A model generated the notes under the pieces. It ran no database searches. It saw nothing but the letters and a program-made list of their open reading frames with translations, and was not told where the DNA came from. Below, piece by piece: positions 45,783 through 55,033 of a stretch of DNA of 64,000 nucleotides. The DNA is from Firmicutes bacterium UBA7510 (GTDB taxonomy: Bacteria; Bacillota; Clostridia; Tissierellales; Sedimentibacteraceae). Both the position numbers and the translations under genes were made by a program. Every line of letters starts with the position of its first letter. The stretch's first letter is position 1. The stretch lies in contig DLNM01000013.1 of NCBI GenBank assembly GCA_002479485.1, positions 29,791 through 93,790 of the forward strand, written 5' to 3'.

Positions 45783-47132
45783 TTACATTTGAGATTTAAT
45801 AAAAATTGAACACTCTACTCTTTTTTTCTCAAGCTCACAGCCTACAGTATAAGGTTCTCTAATATTATTATTAAAGTTAAATGCGTTAGCATGGCATCCA
45901 CCACTGCAATAGTATTTTGCCCAGCACTCTTTACATTTTTCTTTATTGTTAACAGTTACAGATTTAAAATCATCAACTAAATCAGTTCTAACTACACCTT
46001 CGTCAACATTTCCGATTATAAATCTTTCATCACCAACAAACTGATGGCATGGATAAAAATGTCCTTCCGGAGTAACAGCTAAGTATTCAACACCCGCTCC
46101 ACAGCCTATAGAGCGTTTGAAAATACATGGACCATTATCTAAGTCTATGTTAAAATGGAAAAAGTCAAAGCCATTATCCTTATTTTTGTTAGCTTCAATA
46201 TAATATCTTGCTAATTTTTCATATTCATTTTTTAACATATCAACGTGATTTTCTGTTAAAGCATAAGACTCTTTAGGACTTGCTACAACTGGCTCAACTG
46301 AAATACTATCAAAACCTAAACCGTGTAAATGCTTAACATCTTCTGAAAAATCAAGATTGTTAGAAGTGAATGTGCCTCTTACAAAATAGCTTTTACCATT
46401 TCTCTTACTAACTAGATTTTTAAAATTTTTCACTATCATATCGTAGCTGCCCTTATCATTTACAGTTTTACGCATTTTATCATTAATTTCTTTTCTTCCG
46501 TCGATACTTAAAACTACATTGTCCATGTTTTCATTAATAAAATCTATCTTTTCATCATCTAAAAGCACGCCATTTGTTGTAATTGTAAATCTAAAATGTT
46601 TGTTGTATTCTTTTTCAAGACTTTTTCCATATGCTACAAGATCTTTTACAACATCAAAGTTCATAAGTGGCTCACCACCAAAGAAGTCAACCTCAAGATT
46701 AACTCTGTTACCTGAGTTTTTCACTAGATAATTAAATGCTTTTTTACCAACCTCAAGGCTCATCATGTTTTTAGCGCCCTTAAAGTTTCCTTGAGATGCA
46801 AAGCAATATTCGCATTTAAGGTTGCAATCATGTGCTATATTTAAACACATTGCCTTTACTGCCGTTTTCATATTTTTATTAACTTCTATATTGTCAGTAT
46901 AAAGCATTTTATTTTCTATAAGCTCATTAATCTCAACTAATGCCTCATCTACGCTGTCCTTACCGAATTCTACATATAATTTATTTAAACAAGTCTCATC
47001 CTTAAAGTTGTCATTTTCCAATAATTTATACGTTATTTCATCTAGTATATGTATGCATCCACTGTTTGTATCTACACAAGAGTATACATCATCAATTTTA
47101 AATAAATGTACCATTAATTTATTATCCTCCAA
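45783..47132 (-). CDS. scfB: SCIFF peptide maturase (radical SAM thioether-forming enzyme)
   Basis: A 449-residue radical SAM/SPASM protein. Cluster motif CNLKCEYCFAS (about 113-123), FDVVKDLV and GGEPL next, then the SPASM Cys set near the C-terminus (CGAGVEYLAV, CHQF, CKECWAKYYCSGGCHA). An N-terminal RiPP-recognition domain precedes the core. It forms Cys-Thr thioether links in the SCIFF peptide encoded just upstream. A terminator hairpin lies between the two genes. Confidence 0.95.
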   Translation of the reverse strand: MEDNKLMVHLFKIDDVYSCVDTNSGCIHILDEITYKLLENDNFKDETCLNKLYVEFGKDSVDEALVEINELIENKMLYTDNIEVNKNMKTAVKAMCLNIAHDCNLKCEYCFASQGNFKGAKNMMSLEVGKKAFNYLVKNSGNRVNLEVDFFGGEPLMNFDVVKDLVAYGKSLEKEYNKHFRFTITTNGVLLDDEKIDFINENMDNVVLSIDGRKEINDKMRKTVNDKGSYDMIVKNFKNLVSKRNGKSYFVRGTFTSNNLDFSEDVKHLHGLGFDSISVEPVVASPKESYALTENHVDMLKNEYEKLARYYIEANKNKDNGFDFFHFNIDLDNGPCIFKRSIGCGAGVEYLAVTPEGHFYPCHQFVGDERFIIGNVDEGVVRTDLVDDFKSVTVNNKEKCKECWAKYYCSGGCHANAFNFNNNIREPYTVGCELEKKRVECSIFIKSQM

Positions 47133-47151
47133 AATTTATTAGTTAACCAAA

Positions 47152-47183
47152 ATAAAAAGTAGTGGTAGATAACCACTACAAAT
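47152..47183 (-). terminator. Terminator/attenuator between SCIFF and its maturase
   Basis: GTAGTGG/CCACTAC stem with a 7-base loop, followed on the minus strand by TTTTTATTTT. It would end most transcripts after scfA, giving more peptide than maturase. Confidence 0.78.
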
Positions 47184-47324
47184 TTATTTGTTTTCGCACT
47201 TTTGATTACCTACAGTACAAGATGTCTTACATGCTGACTGACAAGATGTTTGACATTCACCGCAGCCTTTGTGGTTTATATTATCTGTAAGTTTAGTCTT
47301 GTTTAATGTTTTAATGTGTTTCAT
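47184..47324 (-). CDS. scfA: SCIFF peptide (six cysteines in forty-five)
   Basis: A 46-residue RiPP precursor, too short for routine gene calling. It begins MKHIKTLNKTKL and carries six Cys in the family spacing (C21, C24, C28, C32, C36, C43: CGECQTSC, SACKTSC, QKC). ScfB-type maturases cross-link a Cys to a neighbouring Thr. SCIFF is near-universal in Clostridia; its final role is unknown. SD GGGAGG sits at the end of hairpin element D. The scfB gene is downstream past a terminator; the TIGR04086 gene is upstream. Confidence 0.96.
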   Translation of the reverse strand: MKHIKTLNKTKLTDNINHKGCGECQTSCQSACKTSCTVGNQKCENK

Positions 47325-47328
47325 AATA

Positions 47329-47427
47329 TCCTCCCATTGTGCCACGTAGTGGCATTATAAATGTAAATGAAAAATCGTTTTTTTGATTTTTCCATAGTGT
47401 GAAGTGTTTTTTTCACACTATCCTCCT
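47329..47427 (-). repeat. Multi-hairpin intergenic element, copy D (upstream of scfA)
   Basis: Read toward scfA: ATAGTGTGAA/TTCACACTAT hairpin, GGAAAAATC/GATTTTTC hairpin, then AATGCCAC-TAC-GTGGCA and CAATGGGAGG, which is the scfA SD. The first stem matches the equivalent stem of copies A and B in position but has compensatory sequence changes. Confidence 0.78.
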
Positions 47428-47528
47428 AAGACAACTTTATCAACCTATAGATTATAACATGCAATTTACAAAATATAAAGAACTTTTTTTATAAACAATA
47501 TTGTTTAACAATAGCTTTGAAATACTGC

Positions 47529-47876
47529 TTATTTTATATTAACTCCCAATATACCTCCCATTATTGCAACTGGTATAAAAATTAAATGCTTGATTATATT
47601 TATATCAGTACCTTGCAACATTGTATATTTAAGTATACTTATAATTAAAAAATATACAGCCCAAACCTCTAACCCTCTCAAAAGTCCCTTTTCTTTGGTT
47701 TTTCTTGCATATAAAATTGATACTAGAAAAATGCTTATTGGTGCAATAAAGCTATATGCATAGTTTAGTATTTTGTTATAGCTAAAAAAGTATGTAAAAA
47801 GTGACATAACTAAAAACAATATAAGAATAAGAGCTATTAAAACTACTGAATATTTTAGTAAATAAGAAATCTTCAT
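47529..47876 (-). CDS. TIGR04086-family membrane protein
   Basis: A 115-residue protein with four hydrophobic segments. The ATG after GGAGG is used; an upstream in-frame ATG overlaps the SD. This family is found beside scfA in Clostridia, which is how I recognise it (together with the pattern YAYSFIAPISIFLVSILYARK and GILGVNIK). Function unknown; a role in SCIFF handling is inferred from position only. Confidence 0.85.
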   Translation of the reverse strand: MKISYLLKYSVVLIALILILFLVMSLFTYFFSYNKILNYAYSFIAPISIFLVSILYARKTKEKGLLRGLEVWAVYFLIISILKYTMLQGTDINIIKHLIFIPVAIMGGILGVNIK

Positions 47877-47962
47877 AATTACCTCCATAAAATTTGAGAA
47901 AAAACGCTTTTTTCCCCTAATAAAATATATTGTAAAAATATTTTTTTATGCAGAAAAAGAAA

Positions 47963-48003
47963 AATGTATGAAAATACTTTTGAGGTAAAGTTTTTCATAC
48001 ATT
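47963..48003 (-). terminator. Terminator after the MATE gene
   Basis: AATGTATGAAAA/TTTTCATACATT stem; on the minus strand followed by TTTTCTTTTT. Confidence 0.8.
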
Positions 48004-48029
48004 CTTTTTGTGGTTTATTAGCCTTTTTT

Positions 48030-49388
48030 TTAATCTTCTATATCTTCTATAATTTTCATTTTTGTATTCGCCGATAGTTTATTATTTAAAAACAAATCCT
48101 TGAAAAAATATTTCATAAATATTGTAACGCTGACTACTAAGCAAATAATCTCTGATACTGTTGTTGAAATCCAAATACCTGTATCCCCGAAAATATTGAC
48201 CATAATAAACAATGAAGCTGCAATAATTATAAGTCCTCTCCCTAAAGAGATAATCATGGCATATTTAGGTTTTTCAACTGCTGAATAAAAACCTGATAAA
48301 ACAATATTAAATCCTAGAATTAAAAATGCCGGTGCATATATTCTTAACGATTTAACAGAATAGCTTAATAGTTCAACTTCTTCCTTATCTATAAAGAATC
48401 TACTTATTGGCTCTGCAAATATTGTACTTATTGCATATGCCGCTAGTGATAATATACCTATAGTTTTTACTGCTAATTTAAAATAATAAGTAAATGAAGC
48501 CTTATCACCCTTACCATAGTTATAACTTACAAGTGGTTGCATACCTTGAGAAACAGCAATCATAGTCATTAATATTAAAGTATTGACATACGAAATTACT
48601 GTATAAGTAACTACTCCTATTTCACCTATTAATAAAAGTATAGTTCTGTTAAACATAAAAATTGTTATACCTGCTGACAATTCTGTAATAAAATCTGGAA
48701 TTCCTACTAAAAATGCTCTTTTAATTGTGGAAAAGTCTACTTTGAATTTTACAAATCCGAGCTTTGATTTTTTTCCTAAAAAGTGAATAAAGAATAGAGT
48801 TGTAGAAAACATTTGTGATAAGCCTGTTGCATAGGCTGCACCTTTTACTCCAAAACCTAATTTTATAACAAAAATATAGTCAAGTACTATGTTACAAACA
48901 GCTGCTGTACAAACTCCTATTGTTGCAAGCTTTGGAAATCCATCAACCTTTACCAAAACTTCCATATAATAAGATAACATTGGGAAGCAACTAAATCCTA
49001 GTATTATTGTTAAATAATCCTTAATATAAGTGGCAGTGTATTCTGTAGCTCCTAAAAAGCTTACTATTCTGTCTATATTAAGAAAACATATAACAACAAA
49101 TGCAGTTCATGTGGCAAATAATATACCCATGTTCATGGTGAAAGTTTCTTTTGCTTTTTTCAAATCACCTTTACCGAGAAAAATTGATGTTACCGTTGAA
49201 GTTCCAATAGCAAATAATATTGAAACCGCAAATATTGTATTAATCATTGGCATTGACAAATTAACTGCTGCTAACGCATACTCACCAACGCCCTTAGCAA
49301 CAAATATACCATCGGCCATAGTGTATAAAGAATACACCCACATTGCTGCTACTGAAGGCACCACATACTTTAAAAAAGTTTTTTTCAT
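48030..49388 (-). pseudogene. MATE-family efflux transporter interrupted by an in-frame TGA
   Basis: The frame from the ATG at 49388 (SD GAGGTGAT) is open for 93 codons, hits TGA at 49107-49109 (codon 94, within FAT-stop-TAFVV), then stays open in the same frame to 48030. Read through, it gives 452 residues and 12 membrane helices, the normal MATE size, with no other lesion. Sec insertion was considered because this organism decodes TGA as Sec, but no GC-rich SECIS hairpin follows, the site is in a membrane helix and no MATE selenoprotein is known to me. A recent nonsense mutation is more likely. ATG-started remnants of 93 and about 316 residues could be made. Confidence 0.85.
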
Positions 49389-49495
49389 TGATATCACCTC
49401 TGTTTATAATTCTAAACTATAGCACCGTACCAATGTCAATACTTTTTTTCAAAATAATTTTTTAAATAGGTTTATTATAAATAAACATTTTTAAA

Positions 49496-52198
49496 TTATA
49501 AAAATTTACCAATCTCTTCTTTTGTTGCCCTAATTCTTAAAAATGATTTTCTCATCAAATCTATAGGTATAACAATGAAGGCAAACAAAAACGCGATTCT
49601 AAATTCTGTAAATGTAAGTCCAAATGCTCTAAAAACACTACCACCATTGTAAATTAAGAAGGTTTGAGTAATAAATACCATTGTCATAATAATTACAAAT
49701 GCTTTATTTCTCATAATATGAGAAAATAGATTTAACCTTTGAGTTCTAGCATTTAAGCTATTAAATACGGCAGAGAACATAAAAAATGCAAAGAAACCTG
49801 TTAATAAATATCTATCATCTGGAGCACTTCTAAACAAATCCTTAATCGCTGGACACTTTAAAAAAGCTATGCTCATAATTGTAGTATATAATCCTGAAAA
49901 AAATATTTGACTAGCCATATATTTATTTATTATTTTTTCATCTCTTTTTTTCGGAACCTCTTCCATATACTCTGGCAACGGAGCTTCACCAGAAAAGGCA
50001 AGACCAGCCAATGTATCCATAACCATATTTATCCAAAGCATTTGAACAACTGTAATTGGAGCTTCTATTCCAATAAATTGACCAATAACGGATATTCCAA
50101 CCGCGCACACATTTATAGATAATTGAAATATAATAAACTTTCGTATACTTTTAAATATTGTTCTACCATATAAAATAGCTTTTGTTATAGATAAGAAATT
50201 ATTATCTAATATAATTATATCACTTGCGTCTTTAGCAATTTCAGTACCACTTCCCATTGCAAAACCAACATCAGCCTTTTTTAATGCTGGTGCATCATTA
50301 ACTCCATCTCCAGTCATCCCGACAACTAACCCTAAATCCTGCGATAATCTAACTAATCGACTTTTATCACTAGGTAGAGCACGAGCTACTACCCTTAATG
50401 AAGGTATTAGTTTTTTTACTTTTTCATTACTCATTTTATTTAATTCTTCTGAGGTTATAATACAATCTTTATCATTTTCATCTGCTAACCCAAGTTCCAA
50501 GGCAATGGCTGTAGCTGTATCTTTAGCATCTCCAGTTATCATTATAACTTGAATACCTGCTTTTTTTGCCATAATAATGCTGTCCTTAGCGCTTAATCTA
50601 ACTTCATCTTTAATAGCAATTACTCCAACAAGAGTTAATTCAGAAAATCGCTGACCTTCTTTAATTGGTGTGTTGGAAGTAGCAAATACTAGAACTCTTA
50701 TACCCTTTGATGAAAGCTCCTTAATTCGTTGATTAATGACAAAAATATTATTAAATTCTTTTTTGTTTCCTTCTTCATCATAGCATGAAGTACAATAAGG
50801 TAATATTTTTTCCGGAGCTCCCTTTATAAGTGATAAGTTTAAATCTCCTGCAATATGAGTTACAGCGTATTTATTTTCACTTTTAAACGGTATACTATAT
50901 ATTTTCTTTATATTTAAATTATCTAAAGAATGTCTCATAGCAAACTCAAAAATTGCTTTATCTGTTGAATTACCGCCTACTATTACTTTTTTTCCATCTT
51001 CATGGCCAATTTGAGCACTATTATTATAAATAGATGAAATAAAAAAAATCTTCCACAGTTCACTTTTTTGTTTTAGCAAATACGAGCTATCAAACTCATT
51101 ATTATCACCTGTTATAAAACTATTTAGTCTAAGCTGTCCCGTAGTTAAAGTACCAGTTTTATCTGTAAATAAAACATTTATACTTCCAGCAGTTTCTATA
51201 CCTACTAGCTTTCTAACTAAAACATTATCCTTTATCATTCTTTTCATATTTGATGATAAAACAACCGTAATCATTAGCGGAAGCCCCTCAGGAACTGCAA
51301 CAACAATAACAGTAACAGCAAAAATAACTGCTCTTAAGATATCCTTTATAAGAGCATAAGGAGTAAATATATATTGCATTATATTATATATATTAAACCC
51401 ATTTTCAAATAGTATAGAGTTAAACAATGTTGCAAAAAACACAAGCACAGCACCAATATAACCAAATCTACTTATAGTAGTCGCCAAATCAGTCAATCTC
51501 TTTTTTAATGGACTATCTTGTTTTTCCTCTTGTAATTCTTTAGCTAAATTCCCGTAAAAAGTATTGTCTCCAACTGACTGTATTAATAAAATTCCTTCTC
51601 CTTGGCATACTATGCTTCCGCTAAATAACATATTAGGATTTAACAAGCTTTTGTTATTAGTAGTTAAATTATTTGTATCAGGTACAGGCACCTTATGAAC
51701 TTCCTCTGATTCACCATTTAATGCAGATTGATCTATGTCAACATAACCTTGTATTAGAACACCATCTGCTGGAACTTTATCACCTGGTTGAAGTTCCACT
51801 AAGTCACCAACAACTAATTCTTCAACAGTTATTTCAACTAAATCATTATCTCTCCAAACCTTACATTTTGTTTTTTTAGCATCTTCCATTAGTCTCTCGA
51901 ATGCCAATTGACTCCCATATTCAGAAATTGTTGACACGAATGTAGCTAAAATTATTGAAACTGCAATACCAATTGATTCAAACCAATTAAAATTTTTAAT
52001 GAAAATTATAACATTTAAAAATAGCGCCACCAAAAGTATTTTTATAGTTGGATCTCCAAAGCTTTCAAGATATTGTTTTAAAAAAGATTTGCTTTTTTTT
52101 CTTGTAATTTGATTGCTTCCATACTTTAATCTCGATTTTTTTACCTCTTCATCACTAAGGCCATTAAAATTCTTTATCTGTTTTACTTCAATAGACAT
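49496..52198 (-). CDS. P-type Ca2+-transporting ATPase (PMCA/SERCA-like, P2)
   Basis: A 900-residue cation pump. The ATG after GGAGGG is used; an upstream in-frame ATG precedes the SD. Phosphorylated D346 in DKTGTLTTG, PEGLP in M4 (303-307), the TGES-like actuator loop (LNGESEEVHK), and TGDGVND in the hinge. PEGLP and the C-terminal helices resemble calcium ATPases; Mn2+ or Na+ transport is not excluded. Structured element X lies in its 5' gap. Confidence 0.93.
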   Translation of the reverse strand: MSIEVKQIKNFNGLSDEEVKKSRLKYGSNQITRKKSKSFLKQYLESFGDPTIKILLVALFLNVIIFIKNFNWFESIGIAVSIILATFVSTISEYGSQLAFERLMEDAKKTKCKVWRDNDLVEITVEELVVGDLVELQPGDKVPADGVLIQGYVDIDQSALNGESEEVHKVPVPDTNNLTTNNKSLLNPNMLFSGSIVCQGEGILLIQSVGDNTFYGNLAKELQEEKQDSPLKKRLTDLATTISRFGYIGAVLVFFATLFNSILFENGFNIYNIMQYIFTPYALIKDILRAVIFAVTVIVVAVPEGLPLMITVVLSSNMKRMIKDNVLVRKLVGIETAGSINVLFTDKTGTLTTGQLRLNSFITGDNNEFDSSYLLKQKSELWKIFFISSIYNNSAQIGHEDGKKVIVGGNSTDKAIFEFAMRHSLDNLNIKKIYSIPFKSENKYAVTHIAGDLNLSLIKGAPEKILPYCTSCYDEEGNKKEFNNIFVINQRIKELSSKGIRVLVFATSNTPIKEGQRFSELTLVGVIAIKDEVRLSAKDSIIMAKKAGIQVIMITGDAKDTATAIALELGLADENDKDCIITSEELNKMSNEKVKKLIPSLRVVARALPSDKSRLVRLSQDLGLVVGMTGDGVNDAPALKKADVGFAMGSGTEIAKDASDIIILDNNFLSITKAILYGRTIFKSIRKFIIFQLSINVCAVGISVIGQFIGIEAPITVVQMLWINMVMDTLAGLAFSGEAPLPEYMEEVPKKRDEKIINKYMASQIFFSGLYTTIMSIAFLKCPAIKDLFRSAPDDRYLLTGFFAFFMFSAVFNSLNARTQRLNLFSHIMRNKAFVIIMTMVFITQTFLIYNGGSVFRAFGLTFTEFRIAFLFAFIVIPIDLMRKSFLRIRATKEEIGKFL

Positions 52199-52536
52199 TT
52201 TTTCCCTCCGCATAGTCTCAAATTTTGTTCGAAACATTTTGATAATACCTATACTTATCCCAATTATAAAAACTTTAAAGAGTGGTACACGCTTTGTAAG
52301 GCTTTTAATGAGGGATTAGTATTAAATTAATATATATTAAAATATATATGAGACAAGTATAAAAATATGTTTAAATAGTGATAATTAAATCATGAACTAA
52401 AAACAAATATTTCATGATAATTTGTACAATGAACATAGTCTTACGTAGGAAAACTATAACTTTATTTTTTATAAATTAATTAGTATAATAGACAAATACT
52501 AATCTCAATAAATAAAGGATGAAGGAATCTTTGATA
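52199..52536. other. Divergent gap between the P-type ATPase and mnmA
   Basis: 338 bases. The left part holds a degenerate end of the multi-hairpin family (52206-52223, GAGACTATGC-GGAGGG read on the minus strand) and element X. The right part has a -10-like TATAAT at 52484-52489 for mnmA. 52326-52460 shows AT-rich repeats only. Confidence 0.6.
52244..52325. promoter_or_regulatory. Structured element X upstream of the P-type ATPase
   Basis: Stem AATAC/GTATT, then CTAATCCC/GGGATAAG, then a hairpin AAAGCGTG-TAC-CACTCTTT. It shares a 24-base identical block and a second conserved block with element Y in the oadB leader. Relative to the downstream minus-strand gene its orientation is the reverse of element Y's. 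Confidence 0.62.
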
Positions 52537-53598
52537 ATGAAAAAAAACATTGTTGCAGTTGCACTTAGTGGCGGCGTAGATAGTGCTACTAGCGCATATA
52601 TATTAAAACAGCAGGGTTATGAAGTATTTGGTTTGACAATGAAGCTTTTTGAAAATCAAAATTGCGAAGATGCTGCACTGGTAGCAAAAAAACTTGAAAT
52701 AAAACACCATATTATTGATTTTTCAAAATATTTTGAAGAAGAAGTCATTAATACGTTTATAGATATATATTTAAATGGCTTTACTCCAAATCCATGTATC
52801 CTCTGCAATATAAAGGTCAAATATGGATTGCTTTTAGAAGAAGCTATCAGACTGGGTGCAGATTATATGGCATTAGGACATTATGCTAAAATTGTTTATG
52901 ATGAAAAAGATGATTTATATAGGTTAATTAAATCAGATGTTAATAGAAAAGACCAATCATATTATTTGTATCATTTAACACAGGATAAATTAAAGCATAT
53001 AATATTACCCCTTAATAATTTTAAAAATAAAGATGAAGTTAGGGAGCATATATCAACAATTATACCTTCGATTTCTAGAAAAAAAGATAGTACAGACATT
53101 TGCTTCACAAATGGGAAGTCCTTATTTAGTTATATAAAAAATAAGCGAAATATCATTAATTGTGTAGGTAATTTTGTAGACAAAAACGGAAGGTTTTTAG
53201 GCAAGCATAAAGGGATATTTAATTATACAATAGGTCAAAAGAGAGGCTTAAATTTAAATATTGAAAAAACATATTTTGTTTTAGAAATTAAAGCTAACAC
53301 AAATGAAATAGTTTTGACTGATAATGAATTTGATTTATATAAAAAAGAAATATTTGTTAAAGATATTAATTATATCAATAAAGAAAATTATAAAAAAGAA
53401 AAAATTAATGCAACAGTTAAGCTCTGCCAATGGGGATATTATATACCATGTGAGATAATGAATCAAAAAAACGGATATGCCTTGGTGAAATTTAACAAGC
53501 CCGAAAGAGCACCAGCCATAGGACAATCGGCAGTATTTTACAACAATGATGAAGTTTTAGGTGGTGGAATAATAGATACAAAATCACATCAGCAATGA
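52537..53598 (+). CDS. mnmA: tRNA-specific 2-thiouridylase MnmA (possibly a paralogue)
   Basis: A 353-residue ATP-pyrophosphatase that thiolates U34 of tRNA-Lys, Glu and Gln. PP-loop SGGVDS (11-16); the two catalytic Cys are in NPCILCN and TDICF. The ATG 10 bases after GAAGG is used rather than one immediately after GGATG. C-terminal domains are shorter and more divergent than in typical MnmA (AEWGY-type region reads QWGYYIP). No IscS/IscU is adjacent, so it may be a second copy. Confidence 0.88.
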   Translation: MKKNIVAVALSGGVDSATSAYILKQQGYEVFGLTMKLFENQNCEDAALVAKKLEIKHHIIDFSKYFEEEVINTFIDIYLNGFTPNPCILCNIKVKYGLLLEEAIRLGADYMALGHYAKIVYDEKDDLYRLIKSDVNRKDQSYYLYHLTQDKLKHIILPLNNFKNKDEVREHISTIIPSISRKKDSTDICFTNGKSLFSYIKNKRNIINCVGNFVDKNGRFLGKHKGIFNYTIGQKRGLNLNIEKTYFVLEIKANTNEIVLTDNEFDLYKKEIFVKDINYINKENYKKEKINATVKLCQWGYYIPCEIMNQKNGYALVKFNKPERAPAIGQSAVFYNNDEVLGGGIIDTKSHQQ

Positions 53599-53613
53599 TG
53601 TGATTTTGTATTT
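53578..53613. terminator. Terminator between mnmA and pepP
   Basis: ACAAAATCACATC/GATGTGATTTTGT stem overlapping the mnmA stop codon, followed by ATTTT; serves convergent genes. Confidence 0.85.
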
Positions 53614-53623
53614 TCATATGCTA

Positions 53624-54868
53624 TTATTTTTTTGCCATAAATGACTCAATTTCTTCTATAGTTCTTGGTATATCCCTAGATAGGTTTTCGCAGCCGTTTT
53701 CTGTAACCAAGCAATTGTCCTCTATTCTAAAGCCTATTCCCCAGTCCTCGTTATAAATTCCTATATCAACACAAAATACCATTCCAGCTTCAATTTTACC
53801 GCTTGCATCTACAACATCATGAACATCAAAACCTACGTGATGTGCACCTCCATGCCACATATACTTACTGATATCTTCAAATGTTTCGCATAAACCTATC
53901 TTTTTAAGCTGCTCATAATTATATTCTCTTGCAATCTTATCAACATCAGACATTAACATTCCAGGCTTGATAATACTAAACATATACTCTGAGGTATTAT
54001 ATGCGCAATGATATAATAATTTTTGTCTTTCTGTAAATTTGCCGTTACATGGCCAACCTCTAGAAACGTCGTTACAGAGATTATCATAGCATGCACCGAC
54101 GTCATTTAATACCATATCACCATCCTTTACCATCCCTGTATACTCATAATAGTGGATGCAAAAGTTGTTTTTGCCTCCTGATATTATAGAAGGAAATGCT
54201 GAAGCCAATACTCCGTTCTTAGTCAATGTATAATCAAAAACAGCCTTATATTCATATTCAAACATGTCTGGTTTAGATGCCTTCATCATTGCCTCTATAC
54301 CTTCCTTAGTGATTGTAAGGGCTTTCCTTATAGCTTCTATTTCGCAAGGTTGTTTAATTGTTCTTTGCTTTCTTAATTGATTGTAAGCATTTTTTATCAC
54401 TAACCCTGGATAAACTTTCTTTACAGAATCAACAAATTTGTAGCTTTCGTCATCTAACTCATCATATGTATTTTTAAACAAGTCTAAATACATGCTTTCA
54501 AAATGACCGTAAGAAATTAATCTATGCAAATATGTATTAAATTGATCTAAATACTTAATATTTTCTATGCCTGAGATTTCTGTAACCTCATCAGATTTTA
54601 ATCTTCTTCCTGACCATCTTTCTACCATTAAATCTGGAGGCAAAATAAAAATTGTTTCTTTTACTGAATTATTTGTTTTTTCAACAAGCAGTATGAAACC
54701 CTCTGATTGTAAACCTGTCAAATAAACAAAGTTTCTGCTGGCGAAAAAAGGATAATTTTCATCGGCAGTTTTTCTAGGTGCTTTACCGGCAAAAAATAAC
54801 GCTAGTGAATTATTGCTAAAACTTTCATATAATTTATTTCTATTCCCTTGATAAAATTCCTTCTTCAT
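53624..54868 (-). CDS. pepP: Xaa-Pro aminopeptidase (aminopeptidase P)
   Basis: A 414-residue M24 metallopeptidase removing an N-terminal residue before Pro. Aminopeptidase P N-terminal domain (about 1-130), then metal ligands in LNDVGACYDNLCNDVSR (Asp, Asp), GGAHHVGFDVHD (His), VFCVDIGIY (proper Glu position altered?) and IEDNCLV (Glu). In the fourth region the expected Glu appears as VCVDIGIY (Asp), although FRIEDN supplies a Glu; ligand assignment needs alignment. Single gene; SD AGGATACC is weak. Confidence 0.9.
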   Translation of the reverse strand: MKKEFYQGNRNKLYESFSNNSLALFFAGKAPRKTADENYPFFASRNFVYLTGLQSEGFILLVEKTNNSVKETIFILPPDLMVERWSGRRLKSDEVTEISGIENIKYLDQFNTYLHRLISYGHFESMYLDLFKNTYDELDDESYKFVDSVKKVYPGLVIKNAYNQLRKQRTIKQPCEIEAIRKALTITKEGIEAMMKASKPDMFEYEYKAVFDYTLTKNGVLASAFPSIISGGKNNFCIHYYEYTGMVKDGDMVLNDVGACYDNLCNDVSRGWPCNGKFTERQKLLYHCAYNTSEYMFSIIKPGMLMSDVDKIAREYNYEQLKKIGLCETFEDISKYMWHGGAHHVGFDVHDVVDASGKIEAGMVFCVDIGIYNEDWGIGFRIEDNCLVTENGCENLSRDIPRTIEEIESFMAKK

Positions 54869-54972
54869 ATTTAGGTATCCTTTCTTTTATTTGTTATGAA
54901 TATGTTCACATTATAGAATATTTTCCGATATATGGCAATATTTTTTAAGCTGTAAAGAATATTAAATTATTA

Positions 54973-55012
54973 AAAAAGCCATAGGGTACATCTTATACCC
55001 TATGGCTTATCT
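54973..55012 (-). terminator. Terminator after the HesB-like selenoprotein gene
   Basis: AAGCCATAGGGTA/TACCCTATGGCTT perfect 13-bp stem with T-rich flanks. Confidence 0.9.
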
Positions 55013-55033
55013 TAAAAATGGAAATTATTTATT

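Noticed and set aside
49107..49109. MATE protein as a new selenoprotein
   Set aside because: No GC-rich hairpin follows the TGA, the site is in a membrane helix, and I know of no Cys/Sec position there in MATE transporters. Kept as an interrupted gene.
52519..52536. Upstream ATG as the mnmA start
   Set aside because: It would sit immediately after the SD-like GGATG; the ATG at 52537 follows GAAGG with acceptable spacing and matches the MnmA start MKK-.
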